Notes: generated by a model not told the origin, from the letters alone. Positions 46,115-53,939 are shown, counted from the stretch's first letter. The stretch is DNA of 64,000 nt from Methanocalculus alkaliphilus (GCF_024170505.1 NZ_JALJYG010000004.1:107964-171963); one strand, 5' to 3'. A program made the numbers and translations.

Positions 46115-46462
46115 ATGACCGACGAACTGTTCGACGAAGCACTCCGGGTGATCCAGTCGAAGAGTGACGGAGTACTCCAGAGTGAACTCTGGAAGCTCCT
46201 TGATGTCGATTCAAGGAAATGCTCCCGGATTGTCAAGCGGCTTATTGACCTTGGGATGGTCGAACGTCACGAGTTTCGTAAGAACGGGATTAAGACCTAT
46301 CTTCTGAAATCCACAAAGAAACGGGTGGTCGATCCCCTGCTCTTACTTGCCGGGGATCATCTCGTCCCCTGTGTCGGATGCGAGCGCGAGTGCGTTGTGG
46401 AGAGTTGCGAGCTCCTCCTCGACTGGATGTATGAGCTTGCCGTCTCTGATTTCGAGGAGTAG
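46115..46462 (+). CDS. Winged-helix transcription factor with C-terminal Cys cluster
   Basis: Residues 1-70 form a winged helix-turn-helix of MarR/Lrp type (GVLQSELWKLLDVDSRKCSRIVKRLIDLGMVER followed by the wing HEFRKNGIKTYLLK). After it comes a cysteine group, Cys86-x2-Cys89-x3-Cys93-x4-Cys98 (PCVGCERECVVESC), then an acidic end. Four closely spaced Cys suggest an Fe-S cluster or zinc and a redox- or metal-sensing regulator. It is tightly linked to the SmAP gene, four bases apart. Targets unknown. Confidence 0.82.
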   Translation: MTDELFDEALRVIQSKSDGVLQSELWKLLDVDSRKCSRIVKRLIDLGMVERHEFRKNGIKTYLLKSTKKRVVDPLLLLAGDHLVPCVGCERECVVESCELLLDWMYELAVSDFEE

Positions 46463-46525
46463 GCCTCCTCTGTTTTTTCGGATCAATTGATCCTGGATAA
46501 ATATCCGTATTGAGAATGGTATAGG

Positions 46526-47038
46526 GTGAATCGACCCCGATCAGAGGAGGGGAGCTGCCAGGTGCATGGTGTGATGCTCCTTGTTGCCATCACCATCATC
46601 CTTGCCCTCCTCCTCCTCCTGATGCTCCATATCCCGCTCTGGCCCACATACTCAAAGGGGCCGCCGGAGATATTTGCGATCACCGATCTGAAGCACCATT
46701 GTGAGACCGGTAGGCTCAATTACGACAGCAGGGTGACGATCATGCATACCGGCACGGCCATCTACCGGAACGATGATCTCAGGGCAGAGATCTTCGTCAA
46801 TGATCAGAAGACGCATGCAAATATCGTGACGATGAATGCCCATCGATTCATATCATCATACCATATCGGTGTGCAGCGCCTCTGGGGCATCGGGTCGACG
46901 GGGCACTACTGGTATCCGGGAGCCCCCGTCTACCTTGATCTGACGGATGGCACCTTCAGGCCCGGTGATCTCGTCAGGCTTGATGTCTATCATAAGGAGC
47001 ATGGGCGCATCATATCCCGGTCTGAGATGATCGCATGA
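46526..47038 (+). CDS. Type IV pilin-like membrane protein
   Basis: An N-terminal segment, GVMLLVAITIILALLLLLML, preceded by a short polar leader, resembles the class III signal and hydrophobic helix of archaeal type IV pilins (usually GVSPVIGVILMVAITVILA). The 125-residue C-terminal domain is extracellular, beta-rich and includes repeated Tyr/His. GTG 46526 is the start in frame; the leader lacks the Pro-Val-Ile of standard pilins, so processing is uncertain. It converges on the DUF99 gene with a 29-base overlap. Confidence 0.65.
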   Translation: MNRPRSEEGSCQVHGVMLLVAITIILALLLLLMLHIPLWPTYSKGPPEIFAITDLKHHCETGRLNYDSRVTIMHTGTAIYRNDDLRAEIFVNDQKTHANIVTMNAHRFISSYHIGVQRLWGIGSTGHYWYPGAPVYLDLTDGTFRPGDLVRLDVYHKEHGRIISRSEMIA

Positions 47039-47588
47039 CCGATCGCGCAATAAGCCGTGCAACCCTGACCGGCTCGGGGACCTTTCCGTCCAGGGTGATC
47101 TGGTGTATGATCTCTTCGGCCGTCGTCAGGGGAATGCCGGCTCGCCTGAGATAGACCGTATGGCCTGTATGGAGGCGGACAAAATCCCGTTCCCCGAGTG
47201 CTTTATATGCGGCAAGTCTCTCTGAATCGCCGGGGAAATGGTATCTGAGTGTATCGCATAGCCCGTCTGATTGCTCATACGTAATAATAATAACAGGCCG
47301 GTCTGTCGTCTGGCTGATGATGTCAGGACTGATGATATTATACCAGGCCATCACAGCACCGGATATGAGGATGAGATTGATGTCAGATCGGTTCAGCGTT
47401 TCATAGATCCGGATGATGGCCTCTGTTGCATCCATCCCTCCAACAGTAATGGTCTCCAGTGCGGCGCCATCTATCCGGAGATCCCGCCGCATCACGATCC
47501 CGGCCAGGATAGATCGATCCCGTCCCCTGAAGCTCTCTGCAATGCCGAGGATCCGGGTGCCGGATTTTTCCGGATGCATGAAAGCCAT
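47010..47588 (-). CDS. DUF99 family protein
   Basis: Conserved archaeal protein of unknown function, thought to have a nuclease-like fold related to endonuclease V. The segments TRILGIAESF, AGIVMRRDLRIDGAALETITVGGMDATEAI and ILISGAVMAWYNIISPDII are typical. The start is set at ATG 47588 (ATG 47579 also possible); the frame continues upstream over the divergent glycosyltransferase but that part is not family-like. Only 30 bases separate the two divergent starts, so their promoters overlap. Confidence 0.78.
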   Translation of the reverse strand: MAFMHPEKSGTRILGIAESFRGRDRSILAGIVMRRDLRIDGAALETITVGGMDATEAIIRIYETLNRSDINLILISGAVMAWYNIISPDIISQTTDRPVIIITYEQSDGLCDTLRYHFPGDSERLAAYKALGERDFVRLHTGHTVYLRRAGIPLTTAEEIIHQITLDGKVPEPVRVARLIARSVMRSSQTGI

Positions 47589-47618
47589 TATCAGAGTAGA
47601 CTTATTAATTATTGTACA

Positions 47619-48557
47619 ATGGCCATCGAAAGAGAGGATGTCTGCATCCTTATTCCCACACTCAATGAAGTTCTCACCATAGGTCCCCTGATCCAGGACT
47701 TCAGGGAGATGGGTTTTTCGCATATCTTTGTTATCGATGGGAACAGCACGGATGGAACCGTTCAGGCAGCTGAAGCGGCAGGTGCCCGGGTTGTGCGTCA
47801 GACAGGGAAGGGGAAGGGCACCGCCATCATCGAGGCCTTTTCATTGATAGACGATCCCTATATCCTGATGCTGGATGGGGATGGAACCTATGCGCCGGCA
47901 GATGCAGACCGGATGCTCGCCCCCCTTGCAGAAGGTGCCGACCATGTCATCGGGGATCGGCTCACCGCCTGTGATGAGGGTGCCCTGACCCGCCTGAACC
48001 GCTTTGGCAATCATGTCATCAACGTCCTCTTCAAATGGGCGCATGGCGCGTATCTCCAGGATATCCTCTCCGGGTACCGGGCCTTTACACAGGAGTCCCT
48101 TGACCGCCTGAAACTGAAGGAGACCGGATTTGAGATCGAGACTGAGATTGCAGTTGAGGTCGTCAGGAATGATCTGAAGGTCGTCGTCATCCCGGTGAGC
48201 TACTGCGAACGGCCCGGCACCCCAACGAAGCTCCATCCGTTCCGTGATGGATATAAGATCATCAGGACGATCTATCGCCTTGCCAAGGTGGCAAACCCCC
48301 TCTTCTACTTCGGCCTGATCGGTATGCTTCTTACGGTAGCAGGCGGCCTTCTCGGGGTGTATGTCGTCTATGAGTGGTTCCAGAATATCGAACGGATTCC
48401 GATGACGATCCTGACGGTCCTGCTCATCATGGCCGGGCTGATGATCACGATGTTTGGACTCCTCGGCGATCTCTTCCTGGCATTTCACCGTGAGACGACA
48501 CAGGAGCTGAAAAAAGTGCGGGAAGAGCTTGAGAGCCTCAAAGGGAAGATGGAGTGA
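47619..48557 (+). CDS. aglJ: Family 2 glycosyltransferase, AglJ type
   Basis: Transfers a sugar from a nucleotide donor to dolichol phosphate, the first step of archaeal protein N-glycosylation. The catalytic domain has VCILIPTLNEVLTI, FVIDGNSTDGTVQAA, YILMLDGDGTYAPADA (DxD) and DILSGYRAFTQESLDRL; two transmembrane helices follow (around residues 230-285) and a short charged tail. 312 residues, the layout of AglJ-type enzymes. ATG 47619 is family-like; the long upstream extension overlaps DUF99 and is not real. The donor sugars may come from the cluster at 56-61 kb. Confidence 0.85.
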   Translation: MAIEREDVCILIPTLNEVLTIGPLIQDFREMGFSHIFVIDGNSTDGTVQAAEAAGARVVRQTGKGKGTAIIEAFSLIDDPYILMLDGDGTYAPADADRMLAPLAEGADHVIGDRLTACDEGALTRLNRFGNHVINVLFKWAHGAYLQDILSGYRAFTQESLDRLKLKETGFEIETEIAVEVVRNDLKVVVIPVSYCERPGTPTKLHPFRDGYKIIRTIYRLAKVANPLFYFGLIGMLLTVAGGLLGVYVVYEWFQNIERIPMTILTVLLIMAGLMITMFGLLGDLFLAFHRETTQELKKVREELESLKGKME

Positions 48558-49083
48558 GCCTGCCAGCATAGAAGAGGACACGGGTGGCATGTTCTGCCAG
48601 TGATGTATAGAGATATGCCTCATCCAGTGTCTTCCCGGCGGCAAAGGTTCCATGGCCTTGTGCAAGGACAAGATTTCTATTTTTCAGGGCGGAAGCGACA
48701 TTTTTTGCAAGCTCTTCTGTTCCAGGGTCTCCTGAAACGACCGGGATCTCAGGTGCCAGCATCTTCCCTTCGCTGTCCAGCGGGATGATCTGATCCATCA
48801 GAAGGGATGCGGCGACGGCACAGGACGGATGGGCATGCACGATGGCCTTATGCGGGGTATCCCTGTAGATCGCCTGATGCACCCGGTACTCGCTTGAGGC
48901 GTTTTTTGGAACCTCCTCTCCATTCTGGACGAAGATGAGATCACCTGGTTCGTCCAGATAGGATCCGCTCCGTGTGATCAGGTATCCCTGTTCTGTTCTC
49001 TCACTCATATTTCCGAAGTTGCCACCGACCAGACCTTCAAGAAAGAGTCGTCGGCCTATCCGTTCAAAGCTTGTATGCTGCAT
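48538..49083 (-). CDS. Class II aldolase (fuculose-phosphate aldolase type)
   Basis: Zinc-dependent aldolase of the AraD/FucA family. The ligands are visible in IVHAHPSCAVAAS and LAQGHGTFAAG, with GNFGNMSERTEQGYLIT and the catalytic-region SSEYRVHQAIY before. In methanogens such enzymes make lactaldehyde from fuculose-1-P on the route to F420; that role here is by analogy. ATG 49083 (MQHTSFERIGRRLF) is preferred to the ATG eight codons upstream, though both lie inside the next gene's end. It overlaps aglJ by 20 bases at the 3' end. Confidence 0.83.
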   Translation of the reverse strand: MQHTSFERIGRRLFLEGLVGGNFGNMSERTEQGYLITRSGSYLDEPGDLIFVQNGEEVPKNASSEYRVHQAIYRDTPHKAIVHAHPSCAVAASLLMDQIIPLDSEGKMLAPEIPVVSGDPGTEELAKNVASALKNRNLVLAQGHGTFAAGKTLDEAYLYTSLAEHATRVLFYAGRLTPSSL

Positions 49084-49679
49084 GATGTACACTTCTTTGC
49101 TGTACAATGTTCTTTTGCATATTCGACGATCTGGCCGTGACAGGATCGGAGACGATTGTTGTCATGGTCCAGGAGTTCCAGAAAGAGTCTCCTGAGCTCT
49201 CTATCCGGGAGGTCGACTCCGGCACACCGGCAGATCTTCCTGGTATAGGCATCGATGACAAAGGTTGTGCGAAAGAGACCATAACAGAGGATACTGTCTG
49301 CGGTCTCCTCACCGACACCGTTTATTGTAAGGAGTGCCTCTCTGAGGTCATCGGTTGGCATCTCTCTGATCGCTTCGCCGAGGTCGTGTATGATGAAATC
49401 GGCGAGCCTCCGGAGCCGGGCTGTCTTGATGCGATAAAAGCCGGTGCACCGGATACAGGCTTCGATCTGCTCCGGGTCTGCGGTGCAGATCGCCTGAAGG
49501 GTCAGGAGGTCGGCATCTGCCAGTTTTCTACATGCAGATCTGACATTCTCCCATCGTGTCTGCTGGGTGAGGATTGCACCGATGGCGACCTCATCGAATC
49601 CGGCGTTCCACCAGTCGATATACCCGTATCTTTTATCAAAAAAAGAGATGAGATTGTGTAATCTGTCTCTCTCACTCAT
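49056..49679 (-). CDS. HhH-GPD DNA glycosylase (endonuclease III-like)
   Basis: Base-excision repair enzyme. The helix-hairpin-helix and catalytic Asp are clear: LLTINGVGEETADSILCYGLFRTTFVIDAYTRKICR. The Lys of true endonuclease III (GVGxKTA) is Glu here, which suggests a monofunctional glycosylase of the MagIII kind. The Fe-S cysteines near the C-terminus are spaced x11-x4-x2 (CHGQ ... HCTAKKCTSC), not the usual x6-x2-x5. 207 residues. It overlaps the thioredoxin stop (ATGA) and the start of the aldolase gene, forming a thioredoxin-glycosylase-aldolase run. Confidence 0.85.
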   Translation of the reverse strand: MSERDRLHNLISFFDKRYGYIDWWNAGFDEVAIGAILTQQTRWENVRSACRKLADADLLTLQAICTADPEQIEACIRCTGFYRIKTARLRRLADFIIHDLGEAIREMPTDDLREALLTINGVGEETADSILCYGLFRTTFVIDAYTRKICRCAGVDLPDRELRRLFLELLDHDNNRLRSCHGQIVEYAKEHCTAKKCTSCSIQALNG

Positions 49680-49948
49680 CAGATTAGCGGTTTTAAAAGC
49701 TCCATGAGACGGCCTGCATCTGTCACTCCCTCGAGTTTATGCACAACAGCCCCATCTTTTTCGATGATCAGTGTGGGAACGACCTGAATCTGGTATTTCC
49801 CTGCGAGATCCATATGCTGATCAACATCGAGCTTTTTGATCTCAACCGCATCTCCGAGTCGCTTTCCAACTTCCTCAATGTACGGAGTCTGCATCTTGCA
49901 CGGTCCACACCAGGTGGCATAAAAGTCAATAAGAACTGGTCTGCTCAT
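49679..49948 (-). CDS. trx: Thioredoxin
   Basis: Small disulfide reductase: 89 residues with the active-site FYATWCGPCKMQTPYIEE and the cis-Pro segment QIQVVPTLIIEKDG. ATG 49948 (MSRPVLIDFYATW) is chosen; the frame is open for 60 more codons upstream but that region is A/T-rich promoter DNA shared with the divergent ferritin-like gene. First gene of the leftward run with the glycosylase. Confidence 0.92.
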   Translation of the reverse strand: MSRPVLIDFYATWCGPCKMQTPYIEEVGKRLGDAVEIKKLDVDQHMDLAGKYQIQVVPTLIIEKDGAVVHKLEGVTDAGRLMELLKPLI

Positions 49949-50017
49949 GGAAAATACCTGATCGTACAGTCGATGATAGGAGCAATAAAGATTGCCATTT
50001 CCCACTATTTCGTTGAG

Positions 50018-50040
50018 GTAAATTATATATAAATCAGAAT
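50018..50040. promoter_or_regulatory. Shared TATA region for divergent thioredoxin and ferritin-like genes
   Basis: The near-palindromic AATTATATATAAAT (50021-50034) is a TATA box on either strand. It lies about 35 bases before ATG 50067 on the plus strand, ideal for a short leader, and about 75 before ATG 49948 on the minus strand. Shared control would fit an oxidative-stress role for both products. Confidence 0.5.
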
Positions 50041-50066
50041 GCGTAAGAGTATTTTTGAGGTGTATC

Positions 50067-50561
50067 ATGGGAACAAAAGGAAGAATGATCGTCGGCATGA
50101 ATGTTGATGAGCTTATTATGCTCCTCAACCGTGCACTTGCCGACGAATGGCTTGCGTACTACCAGTACTGGATCGGATCGAAGGTGATAACAGGACCGAC
50201 GAAGGATGCGGTCATCTCGGAGTTGACACTCCATGCGACCGAGGAGCTTGGCCATGCCGACCTCATCGCTACCCGGATTGTGCAGCTGGGGGGTACCCCG
50301 ATTCTTGAGCCGAAGGCGTGGTATGAGAAGACCAACTGCGGATATGAAGCACCTGTTAATCCATTTGTCAAGGAGGTGCTTAAGCAGAATATTAAAGGAG
50401 AGCAGTGCGCGATCGAGACCTATAACAATCTCCTCTCTGTTACGAAGGATTCTGATCCGATCACCTATACGATGGTGTTAGGAATCCTGGCAGATGAGAT
50501 TGAGCATGAGGAGGATCTTCAGAGTCTGCTTGAGGATCTGGATGCCATTATCCGGGATTGA
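50067..50561 (+). CDS. Ferritin-like di-iron protein (DPS/bacterioferritin type)
   Basis: Four-helix-bundle iron protein, 164 residues. Helix 1 has LLNRALADEWLAYYQYWIG, helix 2 LTLHATEELGHADLIATRIVQLGG, helix 3 NIKGEQCAIETYNNLLSV and helix 4 ILADEIEHEEDLQSLLEDL; the Glu and E-x-x-H residues give a di-iron centre. Probably stores iron or scavenges peroxide/oxygen. GAGGTG stands five bases before ATG 50067. A run of eight T follows the stop as terminator. Divergent from thioredoxin. Confidence 0.88.
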   Translation: MGTKGRMIVGMNVDELIMLLNRALADEWLAYYQYWIGSKVITGPTKDAVISELTLHATEELGHADLIATRIVQLGGTPILEPKAWYEKTNCGYEAPVNPFVKEVLKQNIKGEQCAIETYNNLLSVTKDSDPITYTMVLGILADEIEHEEDLQSLLEDLDAIIRD

Positions 50562-50571
50562 ATAGAGTTCT

Positions 50572-50583
50572 TCTTTTTTTTGG
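50572..50583 (+). terminator. T-run terminator after ferritin-like gene
   Basis: Eight T in a row (50574-50581) about a dozen bases after the stop codon, with no strong hairpin, as usual for archaeal termination. Confidence 0.5.
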
Positions 50584-50677
50584 AGTTCGAAACCTTTTGT
50601 CCGGATCTGACCTGAAAAGATGGAGAGGGAATCAGATCCGATTTGTGTACTTTGATCGGCTGATGGGTAGCGGAGAT

Positions 50678-51724
50678 TCAGATCAGATGACGAATCTCAT
50701 CTTCCGGTAGTCCGGTGATCTCTGCGATCTCACCGATGGACATCCCAAACGCCTTCATCCTTCGGAGAATTGTCCGCCGCTCCTCCACCTTCCCCTCTAA
50801 TTTCCCTTCAGCCTTCCCCTCCGCCTTCCCTTCAGCTTTCCCTTCAGCTTTCCCTTCAGCTTTCCCTTCGGCTATTGCCTCTGCCTTCAGCTCAGCGGTC
50901 CATCGTTTTACCTTTTCTGCTAACATGGTCTCCCCACAAAATGGATTTGGAAGTGGTTTATTTTCATCTGTCTTTAAGGTATTCTCAAAGAATAGCGAGA
51001 AATCGCCTCGCAGAGGATCGAGTTTTGGGTCCTTTTTCATCCATGCGTTCAGCCTCTGGCCAAGAAGGAAGAGATCATCATTTCCTGATGACTGCTCAAG
51101 GCCAAAGAGGCTTGCAGCAAGATTTCTCGTTTCGACGAGATGATGCAGTGAGAGCCGCAGTTCGTCTACCACGAGATACGGGACCGACGGCCGGAACCTG
51201 AGGATGGGATCCGGCATCAGGATGTTTGCACCGATATCATCCGGGACGTTCCAGGGACTCTCCCCATTATAGAGGACGATCGGAAGGATCCCCGGTAATG
51301 GTCTTCGTGCTGAGTGCCTCCCTGTTCGTATCAGATCCTGCCAGAGGAGCGCCATGTAGGACATGATCCTGATCGGCATCGTCGGATCAGGCGTGGACTG
51401 GAACTCTATTAAGAGATAGATGATCAGAGTCTGGTCATTGTACCTGACACTCCAGATACAATCGTCTTCACGTTCCCTGAGATCATCAGTCACATAGCTG
51501 CCATTACACCGCTTCAGTGTTGCAAAGTCACAGGCCGAGGCAAATCCGGGATGAAGAAATCCGGAGATGAGGTCTGCCATCATCTCTTTGTGACTGAAGA
51601 GGCGTTTATAAGAATGATCTGAATCTGTGATTGTTCCCAACTCCCTTGATCTCTTCTGTAAGATCATCAATGCCCGGAGAAGACTCCCTTTCCATCCCCT
51701 GGTGGCAGCAAGGGTGCGACGCAC
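50678..51724 (-). CDS. Rpn-family recombination-promoting nuclease / putative transposase
   Basis: PD-(D/E)XK nuclease of the Rpn/YhgA family. The N-terminal core DSDHSYKRLFSHKEMMADLISGF and the catalytic-strand region LIIYLLIEFQSTPDPTMPIRIMSYMALL (Glu-Phe-Gln) are typical, as is GILPIVLYNGESPW. Near the C-terminus comes a low-complexity run of Gly-Lys-Ala-Glu units, encoded by a 12-bp tandem repeat, then a short helix-turn-helix-like end (GMSIGEIAEITGLPEDEI). The start is uncertain: ATG 51724, ATG 51667 or a later codon. These genes are accessory and often spread by transfer. Confidence 0.85.
   Translation of the reverse strand: MRRTLAATRGWKGSLLRALMILQKRSRELGTITDSDHSYKRLFSHKEMMADLISGFLHPGFASACDFATLKRCNGSYVTDDLREREDDCIWSVRYNDQTLIIYLLIEFQSTPDPTMPIRIMSYMALLWQDLIRTGRHSARRPLPGILPIVLYNGESPWNVPDDIGANILMPDPILRFRPSVPYLVVDELRLSLHHLVETRNLAASLFGLEQSSGNDDLFLLGQRLNAWMKKDPKLDPLRGDFSLFFENTLKTDENKPLPNPFCGETMLAEKVKRWTAELKAEAIAEGKAEGKAEGKAEGKAEGKAEGKLEGKVEERRTILRRMKAFGMSIGEIAEITGLPEDEIRHLI
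50790..50877 (-). repeat. 12-bp coding tandem repeat (Gly-Lys-Ala-Glu units)
   Basis: About seven 12-bp units of the type GGGAAGGCTGAA (minus strand), the central three or four nearly identical, encode repeated GKAE. Such repeats commonly vary in copy number by slippage without shifting the frame. Confidence 0.8.
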
Positions 51725-52108
51725 TGATATTGAGTAATCTGTTAGATCCCCTCATAATGGTCGGGAGCGGGGGGTGAAAGTGAAGATGGTTTTTTTGCCG
51801 ATCTCCCTTCACCTTCGCAAAAGGAGAACTGTAATGAAATCACCAGCGATCATCGCAAGGGAGGGGACTGCAGGCAGGTACCTCACCTGGATGCGATCGC
51901 CATACCGTTTGGGATCAGCACCATCGTCCCGATAGGACGTACAGCAGCTTGATGGATGCTGCACGGGCGACGTTTGATGCAACGCCTGGAAGATTGAGGG
52001 GATCGGATTCTGAAGGATGCCGGTATCCTTTGAGAAGAGCATTCTGTTATCAATGAAAAGCTGGATGGCAAGTTTCAGGTATCGGCACGGGTATTGATAT
52101 GGAAAAAA
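51725..52108. other. Gap with no clear gene between Rpn nuclease and acylphosphatase fusion
   Basis: About 380 bases of accessory DNA. A short frame at 51833-51934 (+) has an AAGGAG ribosome site but encodes only about 33 residues without recognisable features; it may be a gene remnant. No terminal repeats were found. Confidence 0.4.
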
Positions 52109-52648
52109 TCAGACCTGTATTCCTGCGCGGATGAGTGCATCCTTAATGGAAGTGAGTTCCTTTCTGATCTCCCTGAATTCGTCATCAAGGTATGAACGGG
52201 TGTCTTTCCGGAGGAGTGTGATCTCATCCCGGGTATCTTTTCCGACCTCAAGCATCTGATCCTGTTTATCCAGAGTCTGATCTTGTTTTTGGAGGCTGGT
52301 GTCAAGTTTCATATCCATACTATGCAGAACATTCCCGGCATAATCCATCCGCTCAAATGTCTCCAGCTGGATATCGCCCCTGATGATCTCAAAGTCGCTA
52401 TATGCTCCGGTGGGCTCTTCCCATATGACGGTAAACGATTTGACAGCAATGGGCCGCTGGATAATATTAATCCGGTTGATCAGATCAAGCAGTTCTGACT
52501 CTTTCCCTTCTGCAACGATCTCCACCTCGCCAGTGTCCAGGTTTTTTACATATCCGGATATGTCTGTTTCAAATGTCTCATTGTAGACATGCTCGCGATA
52601 GCCAACCCGCTGAACCCGTCCCCTCGCAATAGCGACAAACCGCTTCAT
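52109..52648 (-). CDS. Acylphosphatase domain fused to a coiled coil
   Basis: Residues 1-92 are an acylphosphatase domain with the catalytic loop GRVQRVGYREHV and Asn in YVKNLDTGEV. The remaining 87 residues form a predicted coiled coil with near-repeats LQKQDQTLDKQDQMLEV and a charged helix (RSYLDDEFREIRKELTSIKDAL). The coiled coil would give an oligomer or membrane/partner contact. Compare the stand-alone copy at 8.7 kb. Single gene. Confidence 0.85.
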   Translation of the reverse strand: MKRFVAIARGRVQRVGYREHVYNETFETDISGYVKNLDTGEVEIVAEGKESELLDLINRINIIQRPIAVKSFTVIWEEPTGAYSDFEIIRGDIQLETFERMDYAGNVLHSMDMKLDTSLQKQDQTLDKQDQMLEVGKDTRDEITLLRKDTRSYLDDEFREIRKELTSIKDALIRAGIQV

Positions 52649-52796
52649 TATATCTTCATATGGAGACGGGAGGTGAAATAGTTTCTTCTGCGCGGAATGA
52701 GGGATACGTAAGATATAACCATATTAGAGCGATTCAGTGTCATCCGGGCCTGAGGCTGCCAGGATAAGAAGAATGTCGTGTGGCTGACCAGGTCAT

Positions 52797-52844
52797 AGGA
52801 CGAAGCGGGGGATGGCGGTGCCCCCCCGCGGAGTCTGAGTGGGT
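52797..52844 (+). repeat. Dispersed repeat, copy A
   Basis: A 48-bp stretch beginning AGGACGAAGCGGGG and ending GAGTGGGT matches copy B at 53684-53729 with a few substitutions and small indels. It contains a GCGGGG/CCCCGC hairpin. Only these two copies are in the window, both in the accessory region before top6A. Confidence 0.7.
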
Positions 52845-52922
52845 TAAGGTTCAATGAAGACCTTTATGTGGAAAAAATCACCATTATTGTCAGGCTATGG
52901 GAGATGGCTGAGTGGTACTGTG

Positions 52923-53105
52923 ATGAAGTCAGATATCCAGTTCATCAAAGAAGAGCTTTCAGAGATAAAACAGATGCTCCATGAGTTGCTTCTGCGCTAT
53001 GAAGCGGTAGGAATGATGAAGCTATCGAATCACTCCCTACACCAGTTTCTCCAGGATGAACCGGATATCTATACACTTGATGATGCAAAGATTGTGTGTC
53101 GGTGA
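52923..53105 (+). CDS. Small protein, antitoxin-like (uncertain)
   Basis: Sixty residues: a charged helix DIQFIKEELSEIKQMLHELLLRYEAVG followed by a short C-terminal part ending IYTLDDAKIVCR. The size and helical N-terminus recall small antitoxins of methanogen toxin-antitoxin pairs, but no toxin follows; a GTG overlapping the stop opens only a 27-codon frame. ATG 52923 is chosen; the ATG at 52854 adds a non-helical extension. Confidence 0.45.
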   Translation: MKSDIQFIKEELSEIKQMLHELLLRYEAVGMMKLSNHSLHQFLQDEPDIYTLDDAKIVCR

Positions 53106-53248
53106 AAGGAATAATACCAGTGGAGGGGTTGCCTGGATCTTTTCGGATAGGTGCATATCAGAAGATACTGGCTGCAATGACATAATCACGAAGTATTTTT
53201 CATCCAGACAAAAGAGTATTACTCTACAGAAAGGAGAGATCAACTACC

Positions 53249-53446
53249 ATGACCAGTTTTGGTGTTGTCATTGAAAAGGACGCTGATGGTTATTATGCTC
53301 ATATCCCCGCAGTCCAAGGATGTTATGCGCAGGGTGACACCTATGAGGAGGTCCTCACCAATATACATGAAGTGCTACACCTGATTCTTGAAGAGATGGT
53401 TGCATCAGGCCAGCAGAACCCATACAAGATTTCACAACATGAGTGA
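53249..53446 (+). CDS. hicB: HicB-family protein (orphan antitoxin-like)
   Basis: 65 residues with the HicB fold: FGVVIEKDADGYYAHIPAVQGCYAQGDTYEEVLTNIHEVL, a partly degraded RNase H-like fold used by HicB antitoxins. No DNA-binding domain is attached, and no HicA toxin gene lies on either side. AAGGAGAG precedes the ATG by ten bases. Probably a solitary remnant or a HicB with a partner elsewhere. Confidence 0.82.
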   Translation: MTSFGVVIEKDADGYYAHIPAVQGCYAQGDTYEEVLTNIHEVLHLILEEMVASGQQNPYKISQHE

Positions 53447-53939
53447 TTCGGGATCATATCTGTATTCCTGAACGAACAAGAGCTCCCTTGATAGAGGTTA
53501 TTTCTCACCGGATATCCTTTTTTTAGATGGGACTTAACCGGGTCTCTTTACACACGCAAAAATGGATAGAAAACTGAGATTGATGGAGAGAGATCAGTAA
53601 CAAGATGTGGGCGCGATAGCGCCCTAATCCCAATGGCGGGTGCGAACAGCACCCGCTTGGTGACCGATAGGTCGCCCACCCCGAGGACGAAGCGGGGATG
53701 GCGGTGCCCCCCGCGAAGTCAGAGTGGGTCTGAGTAGGTTTTGGTCATAGGGAAATATCAATAGGGAAGAAGAGGACATTGAAAGAATGAAAAAAATCCG
53801 AGCGGTAAACCATTCAGACAGTTATTTCATAGAAGGCTGCCAATGTATGAGTAGTTCTGTATACTGTAACCACCAATAAATCGATATAACAAACTGCTAC
53901 CCATCAGAGAAAAGGATCCACACCCCAGAGGAACCCACA
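53447..53939. other. Non-coding region upstream of top6A with hairpin array
   Basis: About 490 bases without a gene. The central part (53609-53729) folds into a row of GC-rich hairpins and includes dispersed repeat copy B. The rest is A/T-rich and holds the top6A leader. The place where top6B would be expected is empty. Confidence 0.5.
53609..53714. repeat. Array of four or five GC-rich hairpins
   Basis: In order: GGGCGC-GATA-GCGCCC (53609-53624), GCGGGTGC-GAACA-GCACCCGC (53636-53656), GGTGACC-GATA-GGTCGCC with one wobble (53659-53676), CCCCG-9 bases-CGGGG (53679-53697), and GCGGGG-11 bases-CCCCGC (53692-53714). The last two share CGGGG and exclude each other. Two loops are exactly GATA. Confidence 0.6.

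Noticed and set aside
47271..47618. N-terminal extension of the AglJ-type glycosyltransferase
   Set aside because: Antisense to DUF99; the family start MAIEREDVCILIPTLNE is at 47619.
50790..50877. Short-repeat array that could be mistaken for a CRISPR or satellite
   Set aside because: The unit is 12 bp without spacers, in frame inside the Rpn gene and encodes Gly-Lys-Ala-Glu.
53102..53185. Toxin gene overlapping the small antitoxin-like gene
   Set aside because: The GTG frame ends after 27 codons and shows no RelE, MazF, PIN or HicA motif.
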